From: Trinickia fusca
GTDB taxonomy: Bacteria > Pseudomonadota > Gammaproteobacteria > Burkholderiales > Burkholderiaceae
Length of the DNA: 64,000 bases
Assembly (NCBI RefSeq): GCF_003628145.1
Contig: NZ_RBZV01000002.1
Span: 62,001-126,000 of the forward strand
Direction: 5' to 3'
A model generated the notes under the pieces. It was not told where the DNA came from and ran no database searches. It worked only from the letters and a program-made list of their open reading frames with translations. This document shows, piece by piece, positions 61,713 to 64,000 of the stretch (position 1 is the stretch's first letter; the number at the start of each line of letters is the position of its first letter). Both the position numbers and the translations under genes were made by a program.

Positions 61713-62588
61713 TCACATTAAGAAATGCCGCATCAGCGTAGCGATCAGCGGGGCTTGCTCATCGAGCGCAAAGTGGCTCGCATTCAACAGATGGATCTCG
61801 GCATCCGGCACCTCACGTCCGATGGCCAGCGCGCCTTCGGTCGTAAACAGCGGGTCCCGCTTGCCCCACACAACGAGCGTGCGCGGCTGCTGCTCGCGCA
61901 GCCAGGCCTGCCACTGCGGATACGCCGCAACGTTCGTGCGGTAGTCGTAGACGAGCTCCATCTGAATCTGGTCCATGCCCGGGCGCGTCAGAAACGCGTA
62001 TTCGTCGGCCCAGGTGTCAGGGTCGATGCGCGCTTCGTCGAACACGCCGGCCAGGTGACGCTGACGCGCGACCTCGGGCGACAGCATCGCCGCACGCGCG
62101 GCCTCGTAGTGCGCGCTGCGGTCGTTCCAGAACTCGCGCCTGAGCTTCCAGCCCGCCGACAGCCCCTCCTCGTGCACGACAGCGTTCTGAAAGACCAGCG
62201 CCGTGACGCGCTCGGGATGTGCAAGTGCGAGCCGCATGCCGATGGGGCCGCCGTAGTCTTGCAGATACAGGGCATAGCGCTCGAGTTCGAGCGTATCGAG
62301 CAGGCGTTGCGTGTAGTGCGCCAGATTGTCGAACGTATAGCGGAAAGCGTCCGGCGAAGGCGCGTCGCTGTGACCGAAGCCTGGATAGTCGGGGGCGATC
62401 ACGCGGTAGCGGTCGGCCAGCAGCGGCATGAGCCCCGTGTACATGCGCGACGACGACGGAAAGCCGTGCAGCAGTACGATGACGGGCGCATCGAGCGCGC
62501 CGGCCTCGCGATAGAACAGCTTGATGCCGTCGATGGTGATCGTGTGGTGACGAACGATGGTGCTGTCGCGACCGTGAAGGGTGGACAT
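61713..62588 (-). CDS. Alpha/beta hydrolase with Asp nucleophile (epoxide hydrolase/dehalogenase-like)
   Basis: This 291-residue alpha/beta hydrolase has the oxyanion motif LLHGFPSSSRM (about residues 39-49). The nucleophile elbow LQDYGGPIGM carries Asp, not Ser, which is usual for epoxide hydrolases and haloalkane dehalogenases. VVWGKRDPLF and the catalytic His in NASHFALDEQAPL follow. GGAGCTC precedes the ATG at 62588. It is upstream of the ABM gene in a two-gene operon. Substrate is unknown. Confidence 0.88.
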   Translation of the reverse strand: MSTLHGRDSTIVRHHTITIDGIKLFYREAGALDAPVIVLLHGFPSSSRMYTGLMPLLADRYRVIAPDYPGFGHSDAPSPDAFRYTFDNLAHYTQRLLDTLELERYALYLQDYGGPIGMRLALAHPERVTALVFQNAVVHEEGLSAGWKLRREFWNDRSAHYEAARAAMLSPEVARQRHLAGVFDEARIDPDTWADEYAFLTRPGMDQIQMELVYDYRTNVAAYPQWQAWLREQQPRTLVVWGKRDPLFTTEGALAIGREVPDAEIHLLNASHFALDEQAPLIATLMRHFLM

Positions 62589-62670
62589 GCTGAGCTCCTT
62601 GTTGTTGTTGGCTTGTTATCAGGGTCTTTGCCAATGATTCGCCATGCGCGATTCGCCCATGACGCACGAA

Positions 62671-63159
62671 TCAGCTGGCCACGAGCGTGTGTAGCTGCGC
62701 GCGCACACGCCCGTCTTCGATGACGAGCACGCCCGCGGACACCGGCAACTTGAACCGGCGCGGCCCCGCGCTGCCGGGATTGACGAACAGCACGCCATCT
62801 TCCGTGCGCACCGACGGCTTGTGCGAATGCCCTGTCACGACGACGTCGATACCTTCGGCACGCGGATCGATATCGAGGTCGGCGATATCGTGCACCACGT
62901 GAACCGCGACGCCGGCGACCTTCAGCGTCGTGCGCAGGGGCAAATGCTCGGCCCAGACGCCGCAATCGTTGTTGCCCCGTACAGCCGTCACGGGCGCCAA
63001 TTGCTGAAGCGCCTCGAGCACGTGTGGCGCGCAAATGTCGCCGGCATGCACGATGGCGTCGCAGCCGGCGAGCCAATCGAGCGCCTCGGGTCGCACGAGG
63101 TTGTGTGTATCGGAGATCAGACCAATGCGGGCGTGGCTGGCGTTTATCGACATCAGCAA
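62671..63159 (-). CDS. YfcE/MJ0936-family metallophosphoesterase
   Basis: This 162-residue calcineurin-like phosphodiesterase has the metal motifs LISDTHN (about residues 14-20), HAGDI, VRGNNDC, VVHD and VTGHSHKP, all intact. The family cleaves phosphodiesters such as bis-pNPP in vitro; the natural substrate is unknown. A start two codons later (MSINASHARIG) is equally possible. No partner gene is obvious. Confidence 0.9.
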   Translation of the reverse strand: MLMSINASHARIGLISDTHNLVRPEALDWLAGCDAIVHAGDICAPHVLEALQQLAPVTAVRGNNDCGVWAEHLPLRTTLKVAGVAVHVVHDIADLDIDPRAEGIDVVVTGHSHKPSVRTEDGVLFVNPGSAGPRRFKLPVSAGVLVIEDGRVRAQLHTLVAS

Positions 63160-63202
63160 ATCGAATATTCAGTGCAGATCCGGCCGCGAATACGCACGTG
63201 TG

Positions 63203-63394
63203 TCATGCATGGGCGCCATGAAGCGAGCAAAGGAGGTCACGTGACCGATGCAGCGCTGCCCGCGCGCCGCGCGTCGCCACGACGGCGCCGACCTGCCCGA
63301 GATTGAAGTCGAGCGACACCATCAATTCCATCAGGGCAACCATCGGCAACACCACTGACGGGTTGTAGAGTTGGCTTTCGATCAGGTTCTTCAT
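63203..63394 (-). CDS. Possible small hypothetical protein
   Basis: This 63-residue open frame starts MKNLIESQLYNPSVVLPMVALMELMVSLDFNLGQV, preceded by AGAGGAAAG at a suitable distance. The first half is moderately hydrophobic. The second half is Arg/Ala-rich and could be random. I recognise no family. It may be a genuine small protein or a truncated remnant. Confidence 0.35.
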   Translation of the reverse strand: MKNLIESQLYNPSVVLPMVALMELMVSLDFNLGQVGAVVATRGARAALHRSRDLLCSLHGAHA

Positions 63395-63554
63395 GATGAC
63401 TTTCCTCTTTGCTCTTCGCTCTTTGCGGGCGGGGCGCCTAGCCGCCAATCCCTTATCGCTTCGATGGAAACGATTCTAGGCAGAGCGCGCGCCCCGATAA
63501 ATGCGCAAATCGGAAAGTCACTTGTCGGTGTGGCCGAACAATCGCTCGCGCGCC

Positions 63555-64000
63555 TTATTCGAGCGGCGCACCAATGAACGCGGGCAACGCCTCAGCGCGC
63601 GCGGAGAACGCCGCCAGCGCCGGATAGCGCGCCGCGTCGATCGTGCCCGGCAGAATGAACTGCGTAAAGCGCCAGGCCACGGCTAGGGTGATGTCGGGCT
63701 GCATGATGCGCTCGCCAAGCGTCCAGCCGCTCGTCGAGCACGCGGCGAGCTCGCGCTCGAGCAGGTCGTAGGCGGCGGCCAGTTGCCCGGTCAGGCGCTC
63801 GAGCCAAGGCCCATGCTGCTTCTCGGCAGGCCGCAAATTCTTTTCATAGACGATCTGCACCGTCTTCTCGGCCGCGACGAGCCCAAAACCGATCAGGTGC
63901 AGCGCCCGCGTGCGCGCGGCCAGTTCCTCGGGCATCAAGCGCTGCGCGGGCGCGACCTTGTGGTCGAGCTGATCGAGGATCAGCGTCGAATCGACCAGCA
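63555..64000 (-). CDS. Glutathione S-transferase family protein (C-terminal part, partial)
   Basis: The frame enters from the right window edge and ends at 63555. The visible 148 residues start LVDSTLILDQLDHKVAPAQRLMPEELAARTRALHL, the end of the thioredoxin-like domain, and continue with the all-helical GST domain (RLTGQLAAAYDLLERELAACSTSGWTLGERIMQPDITLAVAWRFTQFI, with the conserved Asp of the N-capping motif). The N-terminus and active-site residue are outside the window. Confidence 0.85.
   Translation of the reverse strand, partial: LVDSTLILDQLDHKVAPAQRLMPEELAARTRALHLIGFGLVAAEKTVQIVYEKNLRPAEKQHGPWLERLTGQLAAAYDLLERELAACSTSGWTLGERIMQPDITLAVAWRFTQFILPGTIDAARYPALAAFSARAEALPAFIGAPLE

Overview
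The window is a 64 kb piece of a GC-rich chromosome from a betaproteobacterium of the family Burkholderiaceae (Burkholderia, Paraburkholderia, Trinickia or a close relative). The gene neighbourhoods support this: a complete isc operon next to a low-molecular-weight tyrosine phosphatase, aceE-aceF-lpdA with lipoyl-bearing E2 and E3, a FixLJ-like pair beside aceE, a Burkholderia-type phasin, and glnA-ntrB-ntrC. Species-level assignment is not possible from the sequence alone. Most of the window is core housekeeping DNA. Several hundred long antisense or off-frame open frames are artefacts of the high GC content and are left out.

Layout. 1-0.65 kb: 5' part of a lolC-type lipoprotein-release permease gene, cut by the window edge. 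0.9-1.6 kb: a higBA toxin-antitoxin module with its own strong promoter. 1.75-7.5 kb: an RpfE-like protein, recJ, prfB (with its programmed +1 frameshift) and lysS. 7.7-8.5 kb: a glycine-zipper envelope protein. 8.6-14.75 kb: iscRSUA-hscBA-fdx-iscX on the minus strand, headed by a promoter with two tandem IscR-type sites. 14.8-17.8 kb: a tyrosine phosphatase, a small membrane-anchored protein, and lutB and lutA of lactate oxidation without a visible lutC; an iclR regulator is divergent. 18.9-21.3 kb: PBP7-type endopeptidase and phasin. 21.4-27.7 kb: pyruvate dehydrogenase complex aceE-aceF-lpdA. 28-31.1 kb: FixLJ-like sensor kinase and response regulator. 31.5-38.5 kb: folD, prlC, a cytosine-deaminase-like enzyme, SOS-controlled dinB, an L-Asp/Glu racemase, and a SugE-type exporter with a divergent HxlR regulator.

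39-45.3 kb is the most variable-looking stretch: an FMN reductase, a LysR/MFS divergent pair, initiator tRNA-fMet, a quinone-oxidoreductase/LysR divergent pair and a hicAB module. 45.4-51.4 kb returns to core genes: xth, ntrC, ntrB, glnA (with sigma-54 promoter and NtrC-like site) and a rhodanese. 51.4-64 kb: a CinA-type protein, an EI24/CysZ-type membrane protein, a sterol-desaturase/beta-propeller pair, hrpA, argA, yggX, an ABM monooxygenase, an Asp-nucleophile alpha/beta hydrolase, a YfcE-type phosphoesterase and a partial glutathione S-transferase.

I found no new defence, CRISPR or phage system. The most distinctive unexplained structure is a family of imperfect-to-perfect palindromes of about 31-34 bp. 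They share the core GCGCTTYAGCRC between GAGT/ACTC arms and sit only in intercistronic gaps of the isc and pdh operons. Other points worth checking are a probably leaderless higB mRNA, the missing lutC, a FixL-like kinase whose PAS domain seems to lack the heme histidine, a Cys at the E. coli Asp314 position of the deaminase, and the uncharacterised desaturase/propeller pair.
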